This document shows positions 1 to 7,963 of a DNA stretch of 64,000 nucleotides, in pieces. The position numbers and the translations under genes were made by a program. The DNA is taken from positions 1 to 64,000 of the forward strand of contig NZ_JAHUTS010000003.1 in NCBI RefSeq assembly GCF_019209835.1, written 5' to 3'. Every line of letters begins with the position of its first letter. Position 1 is the stretch's first letter. The notes beneath the pieces are model-generated. The model made no database searches. It was not told the origin of the DNA and saw nothing but the letters and a program-made list of their open reading frames with translations. This DNA is from Enterovibrio paralichthyis (GTDB lineage Bacteria; Pseudomonadota; Gammaproteobacteria; Enterobacterales; Vibrionaceae).

Positions 1-31
1 GACAGTTTGCGAATTGAAGAAAGCACAAGGC

Positions 32-47
32 TCAGACGTCCGTCTGA
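32..47. repeat. Hairpin downstream of the transposase fragment (TCAGACG/CGTCTGA)
   Basis: A 7-bp perfect stem with a 2-base TC centre. It recurs identically at 582-597, downstream of the stop of the intact transposase. Hairpins next to Y1/HUH transposase genes are commonly recognition or end structures. It has no T-run, so it does not look like a terminator. Confidence 0.7.
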
Positions 48-77
48 TCATGTTTTAAGCTAGCTAGCGGATTCGAA

Positions 78-403
78 TCAGTGGTCGGGCAATCGCAGCC
101 CAGATACCCGATGTCGTTTAAGGTGAGGGAGGGCGGCTTGAATCGCCGTTTGAGTGCCAATGATATTTCCACGCTCAATACGTGTGCAGGTATCAAGCCA
201 ACTGTCTGGTTCCAAACTTAATCGTTCAAGTAGAGGCGGCAAAGCCTTATCAATATGACCAAATTTGTCATCGCGAAGTTGCCGTCCAGTCCATTCAACC
301 AACTCCAGGTAATCCATCAGCCGGAATGGCAGTCCAGCAGGCATCTCTTTTCTTGGGTTGCCAACAAAAGGAAACAAAAAAGGCGCAGTTGCTTGTTCTT
401 TCC
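78..403 (-). pseudogene. Truncated REP-associated transposase (C-terminal fragment)
   Basis: The reading frame encodes about 109 residues nearly identical to the C-terminal third of the transposase at 629-1606, from the QATAPFLFPFVGN segment to the shared end GLRLPDH. The catalytic HUH and tyrosine region is absent. An ATG inside the adjoining 30-bp repeat keeps the frame formally open, but no function is expected. Differences such as Ser for Gly in the LERL segment and Phe for Ser in the DDK segment show it has drifted from the intact copy. Confidence 0.85.
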
Positions 404-462
404 AAAAACATGGGACAGGCACTTTAAAAATTCAAAAACATGGGACAGGCACTTTAAAAATT
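403..462. repeat. Tandem 30-bp REP-like repeat, two copies
   Basis: Two exact 30-bp units (403-432 and 433-462), each containing GGGACAGGCACTTT. The complementary motif AAAGTGCCTGTCCC resembles repeats seen beside Y1 REP-associated transposases in marine gammaproteobacteria. A related motif (TGTCTGTCCC inside an inverted repeat) occurs at 1721-1743 on the far side of the intact gene. The repeat marks where the truncated copy ends. Confidence 0.85.
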
Positions 463-550
463 AGAGAGCTTGAAGCTGCCTCAACGGATGCTTTTAATCC
501 CTAAGACTATCTATTTGAGTTTATTTTTCAGCGTGATGGGGAATCTAACG

Positions 551-954
551 GTCAGTTTGCGAATTGAAGAAAGCACAAGGCTCAGACGTCCGTCTGATCA
601 TGTTTTTGAGTTAGCTAGCGCGTTTGAATTAGTGGTCGGGTAATCGCAGCCCAGATACCCGATGTCGTTTAAGATGAGGAAGGGCGGCTTGAATCGCCGT
701 TTGAGTACCAATGATATTTCCACGCTCAATACGTGTGCAGGTATCAAGCCAACTGTCTGGTTCCAAACCTAATCGTTCCAGTAGAGGCGGCAAAGCCTTA
801 TCAATATGGCCGGATTTGTCATCGCGAAGTTGCCGTCCAGTCCATTCAACCAATTCGAGGTAATCCATCAGCCGGAATGGCAGTCCAGCAGGCATTTCTT
901 TTCTTGGGTTGCCGACAAAAGGAAACAGAAAAGGCGCAGTTGCTTGTTCTTTCC
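551..954. repeat. Direct repeat, right copy, within the intact transposase
   Basis: This is the partner of 1-403. It covers the 3' end of the intact transposase gene and its downstream hairpin. It supports duplication of the gene's 3' end rather than two independent insertions. Confidence 0.9.
582..597. repeat. Hairpin downstream of the intact transposase (TCAGACG/CGTCTGA)
   Basis: Identical to the hairpin at 32-47. It lies about 30 bases past the stop codon of the minus-strand transposase gene. It may be an end or recognition structure for the HUH enzyme (inference). Confidence 0.7.
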
Positions 955-1606
955 TAAGTGCTTCGATTCGAGCTTTGACGGAAGTGTGTTCTGATTGTTC
1001 TGGCGTCTCTGCGATAGCGGCACGAACGGGATTCAAATCAACGTAGGCCATCGCAGCAGCCAACGCCTTTTCGTCCAATAACGCCTGGCTTTTAAACCGC
1101 CCCTCCCAAAAGTGCCCGGTGCACCCATCTTCCCGATTGGCTTCCACTGCAATATGCTGATTAAGGAGCCGCATAAACCAACTGATGGAGGTTAAGCGTC
1201 CACGCCAGCATTCCACTATTTCAAGGCAACGGGCTGTTTCAGCGTCTGACAGTTCACCACCTTGCAACCAACGTTGGATTAAAGTTGGCCCTTGATGAAA
1301 CGCCAACCACCGCTCTGCAACTTCCAAAGGCGATAGTGCATTCGCTTTGTCGGTATTGATGTGCAGCACAACGTGGTAGTGATTGCTCATAATGGCGTAC
1401 GCACACACATCAACGCAGAAAGCCTGAGAAAGCGCCAACAGCCGCTTCTCAATCCATCCTCTCCGATGCTCAAAACTCTTTCCCGCTGATTCATCAACAC
1501 CACATAGAAAAGAACGACGCACACAGCGTGACACGCAATGATAGTAAGGCGTGGCGTCAATGGAAATAAGGGATGAACGCGCTTTGGTCATTATTTCTAC
1601 CGTCAT
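629..1606 (-). CDS. REP-associated tyrosine transposase (RAYT, IS200-like Y1 superfamily)
   Basis: A 325-residue protein of the Y1_Tnp family. It has an N-terminal YYHCVSRCVRRSFLCG segment, the HUH metal motif in SNHYHVVLH around residue 75, and the downstream segment GHFWEGRFKSQALLDEKALAAAMAYVDLNPVR-type region that is diagnostic of the family (only described here, residues about 165-195). RAYTs are single-strand-DNA nucleases/transposases acting on REP palindromes. REP-like repeats lie on both sides (403-462 and 1721-1743) and a hairpin lies past the stop (582-597). The gene appears intact, and its 3' end is duplicated at 1-403. Its start overlaps the annotated 5' end of the divergent open frame at 1573. 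Whether it is active is unknown. Confidence 0.88.
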   Translation of the reverse strand: MTVEIMTKARSSLISIDATPYYHCVSRCVRRSFLCGVDESAGKSFEHRRGWIEKRLLALSQAFCVDVCAYAIMSNHYHVVLHINTDKANALSPLEVAERWLAFHQGPTLIQRWLQGGELSDAETARCLEIVECWRGRLTSISWFMRLLNQHIAVEANREDGCTGHFWEGRFKSQALLDEKALAAAMAYVDLNPVRAAIAETPEQSEHTSVKARIEALRKEQATAPFLFPFVGNPRKEMPAGLPFRLMDYLELVEWTGRQLRDDKSGHIDKALPPLLERLGLEPDSWLDTCTRIERGNIIGTQTAIQAALPHLKRHRVSGLRLPDH

Positions 1607-2208
1607 GTATGAAGAATCACAATGGTTTGAAAGTAGCGTGGCGGCGAAATGATTTCAGCTTAGATTACCGAGAGTTAGAGCGGGATTTTAGAATGATGAA
1701 AATGACAGATTTGTGCTTTTCTTATAGTGTCTGTCCCTATAAGAAACTAAGCCGAGCCCAAGCAAATCAAAATTCAAGACGGTCTATTCGGCTACAAGAA
1801 ACTTTCGCTCGAATAAATCAAGGTGAGTACGACAATGAAAAAAGTCTGTTGAATTTCATTCGTAATGCGACAACTCATGGCGAATTTAGTATTTTAAAAG
1901 CGGCAAAGCAAAGACTGAGAAAGAAATTCCCAAGGACCTATCGAAGATATGTTGGTCCAATTAATCTAAGAGATCCCTTAGGTAGTAAAAATTGCTACTG
2001 TGCTATCCCGTCAAGTATTGACAGCATTGCTCATGATATCCTCAATCTAACTGTTCCGAAGGAAGCATTGCAGTGCGATGCTTGTTGGGATCTAGATATC
2101 TCATATGCATGGGGCGTTTATGGACAATATGGTGCGAAAAAAATCGATACTGAAACATGGCGTACTTTATGTGGGCTTAGGGGAGACAAAAAGTACGCAA
2201 CAGCATAA
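1573..2208 (+). CDS. Hypothetical protein, unrecognised (start uncertain)
   Basis: I do not recognise this protein. The open frame is 211 codons. The first 12 codons overlap the 5' end of the divergent transposase, so a later ATG (1609 or the cluster near 1693-1702) is likelier. The product is basic in the middle (KQRLRKKFPRTYRRY) and has several cysteines (NCYCAIP, CDACW) in its second half. The local base composition is AT-richer than the neighbouring genes, and a transposase-like repeat lies within the frame. Both suggest acquired or element-associated DNA. No membrane segment or signal peptide is evident. Confidence 0.45.
   Translation: MNALWSLFLPSCMKNHNGLKVAWRRNDFSLDYRELERDFRMMKMTDLCFSYSVCPYKKLSRAQANQNSRRSIRLQETFARINQGEYDNEKSLLNFIRNATTHGEFSILKAAKQRLRKKFPRTYRRYVGPINLRDPLGSKNCYCAIPSSIDSIAHDILNLTVPKEALQCDACWDLDISYAWGVYGQYGAKKIDTETWRTLCGLRGDKKYATA
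1721..1743. repeat. Inverted repeat CTTATAG/CTATAAG around TGTCTGTCC
   Basis: A 7-bp inverted repeat with a 9-base centre carrying TGTCTGTCC. The centre resembles the TGCCTGTCCC core of the tandem repeats at 403-462. It lies upstream of the transposase start and inside the open frame 1573-2208, so that frame may partly be element-derived. Confidence 0.55.
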
Positions 2209-2257
2209 AAATCTAACACATATGCGCCCTTCTCAGGTCAATAGGCAATAGCTTTTT

Positions 2258-2277
2258 TTGGCTGCGTTAGCAGCCAA
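2258..2277. repeat. Hairpin TTGGCTGC/GCAGCCAA in the 2209-2394 gap
   Basis: An 8-bp perfect stem with a GTTA loop, preceded by seven Ts. On the minus strand no T-run follows on the terminator side, so the role is unclear. It could be a minus-strand structure or an element end. Nothing else was seen in the gap. Confidence 0.5.
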
Positions 2278-2394
2278 TGCTCTCGAACAACAAAATCGCC
2301 TACTTCGCTTTTCCCTCGGTTCAACCAGACCGACTTTGTGATCTCTTCGTGACTAACCAGTGGATGCGTAAGATCGAGTATCAATTGCTACTCA

Positions 2395-2865
2395 TTACCC
2401 TTCTTTCCGTATGGCTTCCGCTAAGACCTCACATTCCGTCTGCGCAATGATTTCCTCCATCAGAAGATCCTCATCTCCGACAAATTGCGCCATATTATTC
2501 GCCACCTGAACGGATAAAACAGCATCCTCTAACGAAGGGAAATAAAGGTCTTTGATATTAGGAATGTCCGGCGATTTACTGTGTAAATCGCTCAGACACA
2601 AGTCAATTGCTACCAAACGGGCGACAATATGCCGCGCTGTTTGAGCATCTGGAACAGGCGCATTTCCAGTATAAATCTCTATCGTCTGCGTCCAGCGTTT
2701 ACCCGCTTCCATCGCTATCAGCATCAGGTTTTGATCAGTCACCTTCTCTTGCACAGCATCAGTGAATGCCTGCATCCGCGCTCCATCAGCCTGCACACCA
2801 AAACTGAGCCCAATGAACAACGCAGCAACTCCCCAAAGTGTTTTTCTTTCCATCCGGAATGCCAT
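2395..2865 (-). CDS. Hypothetical exported protein
   Basis: A 156-residue protein with a signal peptide at residues about 1-26 (a basic MERK segment, a hydrophobic GVAALFIGLSFG core, then VQADG as a likely cleavage region). The mature part is acidic and predicted helical, with two cysteines (IDLCLS and TECEV) that could form a disulfide in the periplasm. The first ATG has AGAGG about 10 bases upstream and is preferred over Met5. I do not recognise a family. It stands alone, between element-like DNA and norR. Confidence 0.6.
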   Translation of the reverse strand: MAFRMERKTLWGVAALFIGLSFGVQADGARMQAFTDAVQEKVTDQNLMLIAMEAGKRWTQTIEIYTGNAPVPDAQTARHIVARLVAIDLCLSDLHSKSPDIPNIKDLYFPSLEDAVLSVQVANNMAQFVGDEDLLMEEIIAQTECEVLAEAIRKEG

Positions 2866-3017
2866 TTATTAGGTACCTCTGATAACGCACAACAGTCGTT
2901 CCAAAAGCCTATGATGGCGTGAAAATAACAATGTATGTGACGCGCTTAATCACTTTCAGAGCGGCTAGAAGAAACCACTCATAGCCGTTGCACTTTTTGC
3001 AGAAAAGGAGTGGTTAG

Positions 3018-3110
3018 ATGGCAAGGTTTGCAAGAAACAGACAACACTTTCAATCTAGATCGGAAAACCAGATGCATATCACTGTAATGCGGAATTGCCG
3101 TGTCAGTTGA
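3018..3110 (+). CDS. Possible 30-residue small ORF upstream of norR
   Basis: The ATG sits 7 bases after a strong AAAAGGAG ribosome-binding site and opens a 30-codon frame (starts MARFARNRQHF, ends RNCRVS, rich in Arg). It ends about 100 bases before norR. The Shine-Dalgarno match is the main support; there is no homology evidence. It could be a leader peptide or chance. Confidence 0.25.
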   Translation: MARFARNRQHFQSRSENQMHITVMRNCRVS

Positions 3111-3149
3111 TCGTCGTCAATGGAACATCATTCTTTACCTGCTTTCGAT

Positions 3150-3160
3150 GTTCAAATGAC
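3150..3160. promoter_or_regulatory. Possible NorR box upstream of norR (GT-N7-AC)
   Basis: The sequence GTTCAAATGAC fits the NorR core GT-N7-AC and lies 48 bases before the chosen norR start. It suggests autoregulation. The motif fixes only four bases, so chance is a real alternative. Confidence 0.3.
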
Positions 3161-3207
3161 ATCAGCTTGCTAGCATGGCCACTTTCTGGGCTTTTTCCGG
3201 GTGTGTT

Positions 3208-4737
3208 ATGTCTCCGACCGTCGATCATGTTCTGCTCAATATCGCGCTTAACCTCAGTTCCAACCGTTCCCACGAACAGCAATACCAAAGCCTGATTGAT
3301 GGCGTGGCGCAGGTCTTCCCCTGCGATGCGAGCTGCCTGTTTATCTTGGATCAGGATGGCTTTCTTACGCCGGTGGCAGTGCGGGGATTGCAAAGTTCAG
3401 TGCTGGGTCGTCGCTATTTTCCCAAAGCACACCCAAGGCTGGAGGCGATTATCCAAAGCCGCGAGCCGGTGCGTTTCGATGCAGACTGTCCGTTACCGGA
3501 TCCGTTTGACGGCACCTTGCTCAGTGAAGATCAGTGCATTGATGTCCATGACTGCATGGGGTTCAGCCTGTATGTCGAAGGCCAGCTTGTCGGGGCATTG
3601 ACCATGGATGCCATGGCGGTCGGTGCGTTTGATAATATCGACCCGGTCACCATTGAAACCTTTGCGGCGTTGACCGCTGCGACCCTTCGCAACATTGCCC
3701 AGCTTAAAGCGCTTAAGGCGCAGAACCAGAAGCAGAAAAGTGTCACCCAGACCCTGATTCAACAGGCGCGTTCCCAGCACGGTGACATGGTGGGGTTAAG
3801 CCCGCAAATCACCCAGCTGAGAAACAATATCGCCACCGTTGCCAAGTCTGATTACGCCGTGTTGATCACCGGGGAAACCGGCACGGGTAAAGAGCTGGTC
3901 GCCCACTCGGTGCATGCCCAGTCCCTTCACAGCGACAAGCCGATGATTTACGTGAACTGCGCCGCCTTGCCGGAAGGACTGGCCGAAAGTGAGCTGTTCG
4001 GTCATGTGAAAGGTGCGTTCACCGGTGCCAACAGCCACCGGGCCGGGAAATTCGAACTGGCAGATGGCGGTACCATTTTCCTTGATGAAGTCGGTGAGTT
4101 GCCGCTGGTTTTACAGGCAAAATTACTGAGGGTTATTCAGCAGGGAGAACTGCAACGGGTCGGCAGCGACCAGCATTTACTGGTGAATGTCCGCATTGTG
4201 GCGGCGACCAACCGCCAGTTGGAAAAAGAAGTCGAGGCTGGTACTTTCCGCGCCGATCTGTTCCACCGCTTGAATGTGTTCCCTATCCACGTGCCGCCGC
4301 TGCGCGCCCGTGAGGGGGACATTCCTGTTCTGGCAGGATACCTGCTGGAAAAAGTGCGCCAACACTTCAATGCGCCCAACCTGCACGTGCACCCTAAAGT
4401 ATTGGCGCAGCTGGAATCCCAGCCCTGGTATGGCAACGTACGCGAACTGGAACACACCCTGACCCGCGCGGCATTGCATGCCATTCAACAAGGCGCGGTG
4501 ACCATTCTTTCAAGCCACTTTGATGCCTCGCTGGCGCTGGATGATGTCAAAAGCACATCGCACTATTTGCCAAAAGAAAGCCAGCCGATGCGTGACCTGG
4601 TTGAAGGCTACCAGCGTGAATTAATTGAACATGCTTTGAGCCAAAATGGTGGCGTGTGGGCAAAAGCGGCGGAATTTTTACAGATGGATCGGGGCAATCT
4701 GTACCGAATGGGCAAAAAGCTCGGGATTAACAAATAG
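3208..4737 (+). CDS. norR: NorR, NO-responsive sigma-54 transcriptional activator
   Basis: A 509-residue bacterial enhancer-binding protein. The N-terminal GAF domain (residues about 1-165) holds the HPRLEAI and LPDPFDG segments typical of NorR, which senses nitric oxide through a non-haem iron. The central AAA+ domain carries Walker A GETGTGKE, the sigma-54 contact loop GAFTGA, Walker B FLDEVGEL and the FRADLFHRLNVFP arginine-finger region. A Fis-type helix-turn-helix closes the protein. The open frame extends 11 codons upstream, but ATG 3208 (MSPTVDH) matches the usual NorR N-terminus. It precedes hcp-hcr, whose promoter has NorR boxes and a sigma-54 element. hcp-hcr is therefore its likely target, in place of the norVW flavorubredoxin genes of E. 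coli. Confidence 0.92.
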   Translation: MSPTVDHVLLNIALNLSSNRSHEQQYQSLIDGVAQVFPCDASCLFILDQDGFLTPVAVRGLQSSVLGRRYFPKAHPRLEAIIQSREPVRFDADCPLPDPFDGTLLSEDQCIDVHDCMGFSLYVEGQLVGALTMDAMAVGAFDNIDPVTIETFAALTAATLRNIAQLKALKAQNQKQKSVTQTLIQQARSQHGDMVGLSPQITQLRNNIATVAKSDYAVLITGETGTGKELVAHSVHAQSLHSDKPMIYVNCAALPEGLAESELFGHVKGAFTGANSHRAGKFELADGGTIFLDEVGELPLVLQAKLLRVIQQGELQRVGSDQHLLVNVRIVAATNRQLEKEVEAGTFRADLFHRLNVFPIHVPPLRAREGDIPVLAGYLLEKVRQHFNAPNLHVHPKVLAQLESQPWYGNVRELEHTLTRAALHAIQQGAVTILSSHFDASLALDDVKSTSHYLPKESQPMRDLVEGYQRELIEHALSQNGGVWAKAAEFLQMDRGNLYRMGKKLGINK

Positions 4738-4756
4738 GCACTCCCTAGTGTTCGAT

Positions 4757-4790
4757 GTCATTAAGACACTTTCCGCGTTGTATTAATGAC
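4757..4790. promoter_or_regulatory. Two NorR enhancer boxes upstream of hcp
   Basis: GTCATTAAGAC (4757-4767) and GTATTAATGAC (4780-4790) both fit GT-N7-AC and share a TATTAA/CATTAA core. They are 23 bp apart and 56-89 bases upstream of the sigma-54 promoter. E. coli norVW has three such sites; I see only two. Confidence 0.7.
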
Positions 4791-4845
4791 ATCATTCCAT
4801 CTGCTTAAAAACAACAAAAATCATAAATTTCAAATAGATAACTTT

Positions 4846-4861
4846 TGGCACGCATTCTGCT
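4846..4861 (+). promoter_or_regulatory. Sigma-54 promoter of hcp-hcr
   Basis: TGGCACGCATTCTGCT matches the -24/-12 consensus TGGCACG-N4-TTGCT with one mismatch (C for T in the -12 element). It lies about 50 bases before the hcp ATG, downstream of the two NorR boxes. The arrangement predicts NO-induced, NorR-dependent expression. Confidence 0.8.
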
Positions 4862-4911
4862 CTCCAGTGGTAAATATCACGACGATTACAACAATCACTG
4901 GAGACCCCAAT

Positions 4912-6573
4912 ATGTTCTGTATTCAATGCGAACAGACAATTCAAACCCCTGCTGTTAAAGGTTGTTCATTTGCACAAGGTATGTGCGGCAAAACCTCTGA
5001 AGTTTCTGATCTGCAAGACGTGCTGGTTTACACCTTGCAAGGGGTTTCTTTTTGGGCATCAAAAGCGCGTGAGTTCGGCATCATCAACGATGAAATCAAC
5101 CAGTGGGCGCCAAAAGCATTCTTCTCGACCCTCACCAACGTCAACTTTGACCCTGAGCGTATTCTGGCTCTGACTTCCCAAGCCGCACGCTACAAAGCAA
5201 AGCTGAAAGAACAGGTACTGGCGGCTGCCACGCTGGCAAACCAAACTTTGGAAAACGTGCCTGCTGTTGCTGAATTCGACCTGCCTTACAGCGCAGAAGA
5301 AATCCTGGCCTTTGCCCCACAAGTCGCGGTAAACCGCGGTAAAGACCAAGTGCATGAAGATGTGATTGGCTTGCGCCTGCTTTGCCTTTACGGCCTGAAA
5401 GGGGCGGCGGCTTACATGGAGCACGCCCGCGTTTTGGAGCAAACCAATAACGATATCTACGCCGAGTACCATGACATCATGGCGTGGCTGGGTACCGACC
5501 CTGAAGATTTGGGTGCGCTGCTGGACTGCTCAATGCAGATCGGCCTGATGAACTACAAAGTGATGGAAATGCTGGATCTGGGCGAAACCGCAACCTTCGG
5601 CCACCCAGAGCCAACCACGGTTAACGTCAAGCCCGTGAAAGGCAAATGTATTCTGGTTTCCGGTCACGACCTGCACGATCTGGAAAAAATCCTGCAACAA
5701 ACCGAAGGCAAGGGCATCAATGTCTACACCAACGGTGAAATGCTGCCTGCACACGGTTACCCGGAACTGAAGAAATACCCGCACCTGGTGGGTAACTACG
5801 GCAGCGCATGGCAAAACCAGCAGAAAGAGTTCGCCAACTTCCCAGGCGCGATTGTAATGACCTCCAACTGTCTGCTGAACCCGAATGTCGGCCAATATGC
5901 AGACCGCCTGTTTACCCGCAGCATTGTCGGCTGGCCGGGTGTGGCGCACCTTGAAGGTGACGATTTCAGCGCAGTGGTCGAATGTGCACTGGCACTGCCT
6001 GGCTTCCAGCACAATGAAATTGAACACCACATTACCGTTGGTTTTGGCCGCAACGCACTGATGAATGCCGCCCCAGCGGTTATCGATCAGGTGAAACAGG
6101 GCAACATCAAACACTTCTTCCTGGTGGGCGGTTGTGACGGTGATAAGGCCGAGCGCAGCTACTACACCGACTTTACCGCTGAAGCGCCGGAAGACACCCT
6201 GATCCTGACGCTGGCGTGCGGTAAGTTCCGCTTCAACAAGAACACCTTTGGCGACATCAACGGCATCCCTCGCCTGCTGGATGTCGGTCAGTGCAATGAT
6301 GCCTACTCGGCTATCCAGCTTGCGCTGGCGCTGGCAAAAGAGTTCGATTGCGACATCAACGAACTGCCACTGACACTGGTACTGTCATGGTTCGAGCAGA
6401 AAGCGATTGTGATCTTGCTGACCCTGTTTGCGTTGGGCGTAAAAGGCATTTACACCGGCCCTACTGCGCCAGCGTTCCTGACACCGAACCTTATCGCGAT
6501 CATTCAGGAGAAGTTCGACATGCGCAGCATTGGCAATGTGCAGGACGATCTGAAAGCGATTCTGGCGGCGTAA
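4912..6573 (+). CDS. hcp: Hydroxylamine reductase / hybrid-cluster protein Hcp
   Basis: A 553-residue hybrid-cluster protein. The N-terminal cysteines follow C3-X2-C6-X11-C18-X6-C25, the enteric-type pattern for the first Fe-S cluster. The Fe-S-O hybrid-cluster ligand segments include VSGHDLHDLE, TSNCLLNP, GGCDGDK and ACGKFRFN. Hcp acts in the cytoplasm as a high-affinity NO reductase (and hydroxylamine reductase), taking electrons from Hcr. ATG 4912 (MFCIQCEQ) is the family start, although the frame is open from 4786. It is transcribed from the sigma-54/NorR promoter just upstream and followed after 98 bases by hcr. Confidence 0.96.
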   Translation: MFCIQCEQTIQTPAVKGCSFAQGMCGKTSEVSDLQDVLVYTLQGVSFWASKAREFGIINDEINQWAPKAFFSTLTNVNFDPERILALTSQAARYKAKLKEQVLAAATLANQTLENVPAVAEFDLPYSAEEILAFAPQVAVNRGKDQVHEDVIGLRLLCLYGLKGAAAYMEHARVLEQTNNDIYAEYHDIMAWLGTDPEDLGALLDCSMQIGLMNYKVMEMLDLGETATFGHPEPTTVNVKPVKGKCILVSGHDLHDLEKILQQTEGKGINVYTNGEMLPAHGYPELKKYPHLVGNYGSAWQNQQKEFANFPGAIVMTSNCLLNPNVGQYADRLFTRSIVGWPGVAHLEGDDFSAVVECALALPGFQHNEIEHHITVGFGRNALMNAAPAVIDQVKQGNIKHFFLVGGCDGDKAERSYYTDFTAEAPEDTLILTLACGKFRFNKNTFGDINGIPRLLDVGQCNDAYSAIQLALALAKEFDCDINELPLTLVLSWFEQKAIVILLTLFALGVKGIYTGPTAPAFLTPNLIAIIQEKFDMRSIGNVQDDLKAILAA

Positions 6574-6577
6574 TTTC

Positions 6578-6616
6578 AAACGCCCCATTGCGCCCCGCTT
6601 TGCCGTGGGGCGTTTT
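6578..6616 (+). terminator. Stem-loop between hcp and hcr
   Basis: AAACGCCCCA pairs with TGGGGCGTTT around an inner GCCCC/GGGGC-capable loop, followed by TTTTC. It may attenuate rather than end transcription, because hcr lies 56 bases on and has no other promoter that I can see. Confidence 0.6.
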
Positions 6617-6671
6617 CTCAACGCACCAGTTCCACCATCTACTTTTTCCACACCGCACGATAGAGAAGACT

Positions 6672-7745
6672 ATGTTTTTTGAATGGCAAGGTAACCAGCC
6701 CGTCACGCTCCGCTGCATCGATAAAAACACTGAAACCCATGACACTGTCAGCATCAAACTGGCCGATCTCCGCGAATCGCTTCTGTTCCAGTTCAAGCCC
6801 GGTCAGTTTATTAACCTTGGCGTTGAGATTGACGGGAAAATGGAATTCCGCGCCTATTCCATCAGTTCGATAAACGGTGACGACTACCTTCAGCTCACCA
6901 TCAAGCGCGTCGAGGGCGGTAGGGTTTCCAATTACATTGTCGATTCACTGTTGCCCGGCGATACGGTTCAGGCTTTGCCACCGACCGGTGATTTTAACTG
7001 TATCGATCACCCGCCAGCCCAACGAGAAGGATCAACCAAAACCTTGCTCATCAGCGCCGGATGTGGCATCACGCCGGTCTATTCCATGGCGAAACATTGG
7101 TTACACCATGCAGGGCAGGAGAACGAGAGCAACGTCGATATCGCTTTCCTGCACATCGCCCGCAGCCCGGCAGAAACCATCTATTTCGATCAACTGGAAA
7201 CGCTGGACGCGGTCTACCCCGATTTTCACCTCAAGCTGCTGTTGAAAAACCGTGAAGGAACCGCGCACCCGCAAGGCCGCCTGAATGCTGAATGGTTACA
7301 GGAACTGGTGCCGGATTTCAGGGAGCGCACCGTTTACCTGTGTGGCCCAAGCCAGTTTATGCAGGACGTTCAGTGCTATTTAAGCGACCTTGGCTTTGAT
7401 ATGGCGAACTTCTATCAAGAAAGCTTCACGCCCGCCGCCAACGCAGAAAGTGTAGCGACAGAAACTGCTGGTTCCACTGAAAGCGTCAGTGTCTTCGTCC
7501 CGGATTTTGCCCAAACCCTAGACGCCCAAAAAGGCCAGCCACTGGCCGATGTGCTGGAAAACGCAGGCTTACCGATCATTGTCGCCTGTCGCAGTGGCAT
7601 CTGTGGTTCGTGCAAATGCAAGGTTCGCAAAGGCAGCGTCACCTCTACCAGTCAGGAGACCCTGACACCGGAGGAAATCGAGCAAGGCTATGTATTGGCG
7701 TGCTCGTCATCTGTGGAATCTGATTTGGAAGTGCAGATTGGGTGA
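6672..7745 (+). CDS. hcr: NADH oxidoreductase Hcr (hybrid-cluster protein reductase)
   Basis: A 357-residue electron-transfer flavoprotein. Residues about 20-120 form a ferredoxin-reductase-type FAD-binding barrel (FRAYSISS is the FAD motif). Residues about 125-245 form the NAD(P)-binding domain (LISAGCGITPVYSM and YLCGPSQFM). The C-terminal 85 residues form a plant-type 2Fe-2S ferredoxin with CRSGICGSCKC plus a later Cys (LACSS). It passes electrons from NADH to Hcp. The frame is open from 6348, but ATG 6672 after AGAGAAGACT is the family start. It forms a two-gene operon with hcp. Confidence 0.94.
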   Translation: MFFEWQGNQPVTLRCIDKNTETHDTVSIKLADLRESLLFQFKPGQFINLGVEIDGKMEFRAYSISSINGDDYLQLTIKRVEGGRVSNYIVDSLLPGDTVQALPPTGDFNCIDHPPAQREGSTKTLLISAGCGITPVYSMAKHWLHHAGQENESNVDIAFLHIARSPAETIYFDQLETLDAVYPDFHLKLLLKNREGTAHPQGRLNAEWLQELVPDFRERTVYLCGPSQFMQDVQCYLSDLGFDMANFYQESFTPAANAESVATETAGSTESVSVFVPDFAQTLDAQKGQPLADVLENAGLPIIVACRSGICGSCKCKVRKGSVTSTSQETLTPEEIEQGYVLACSSSVESDLEVQIG

Positions 7746-7794
7746 GTGAGGTGCGGGAGACGGAAGACGGTCCGGTTTGCACACCGCTTTGATC

Positions 7795-7815
7795 CTCCCC
7801 CTTTTCAAGGGGGAG
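7795..7815 (+). terminator. Stem-loop downstream of hcr (CTCCCCCTT/AAGGGGGAG)
   Basis: A 9-bp perfect stem with a TTC loop, 50 bases after the hcr stop. The T-run is weak, so it may instead be a copy of the dispersed C-rich/G-rich intergenic repeats common in proteobacteria. Confidence 0.5.
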
Positions 7816-7963
7816 TTAGAGGGGGTTGCTTTTGGGGCACAAACCAAACGCCCAACCCCATCCTAACCTTCCCCACGTCAGCCTTTTACCTGTAATGTTG
7901 AATAATCCCAAGCAGCGACTTTGGCACCCGCTATTCACGATTCAAAAACCAAGGGAAGGGCTT

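Larger units (their letters stand above)
1..403. repeat. Direct repeat, left copy (about 403 bp) of the transposase 3' end
   Basis: This segment matches 551-954 with scattered substitutions and one single-base length difference near base 55. Both copies hold the transposase C-terminal coding segment plus the flanking hairpin. The left copy stops at about 403, where the tandem 30-bp repeats begin; the right copy runs on into the intact gene. The divergence (a few percent) shows the duplication is not brand new. Confidence 0.9.

Noticed and set aside
1..954. Composite transposon bounded by the 403-bp repeats
   Set aside because: The repeats are internal gene fragments in direct orientation. 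There are no terminal inverted repeats or target-site duplications.
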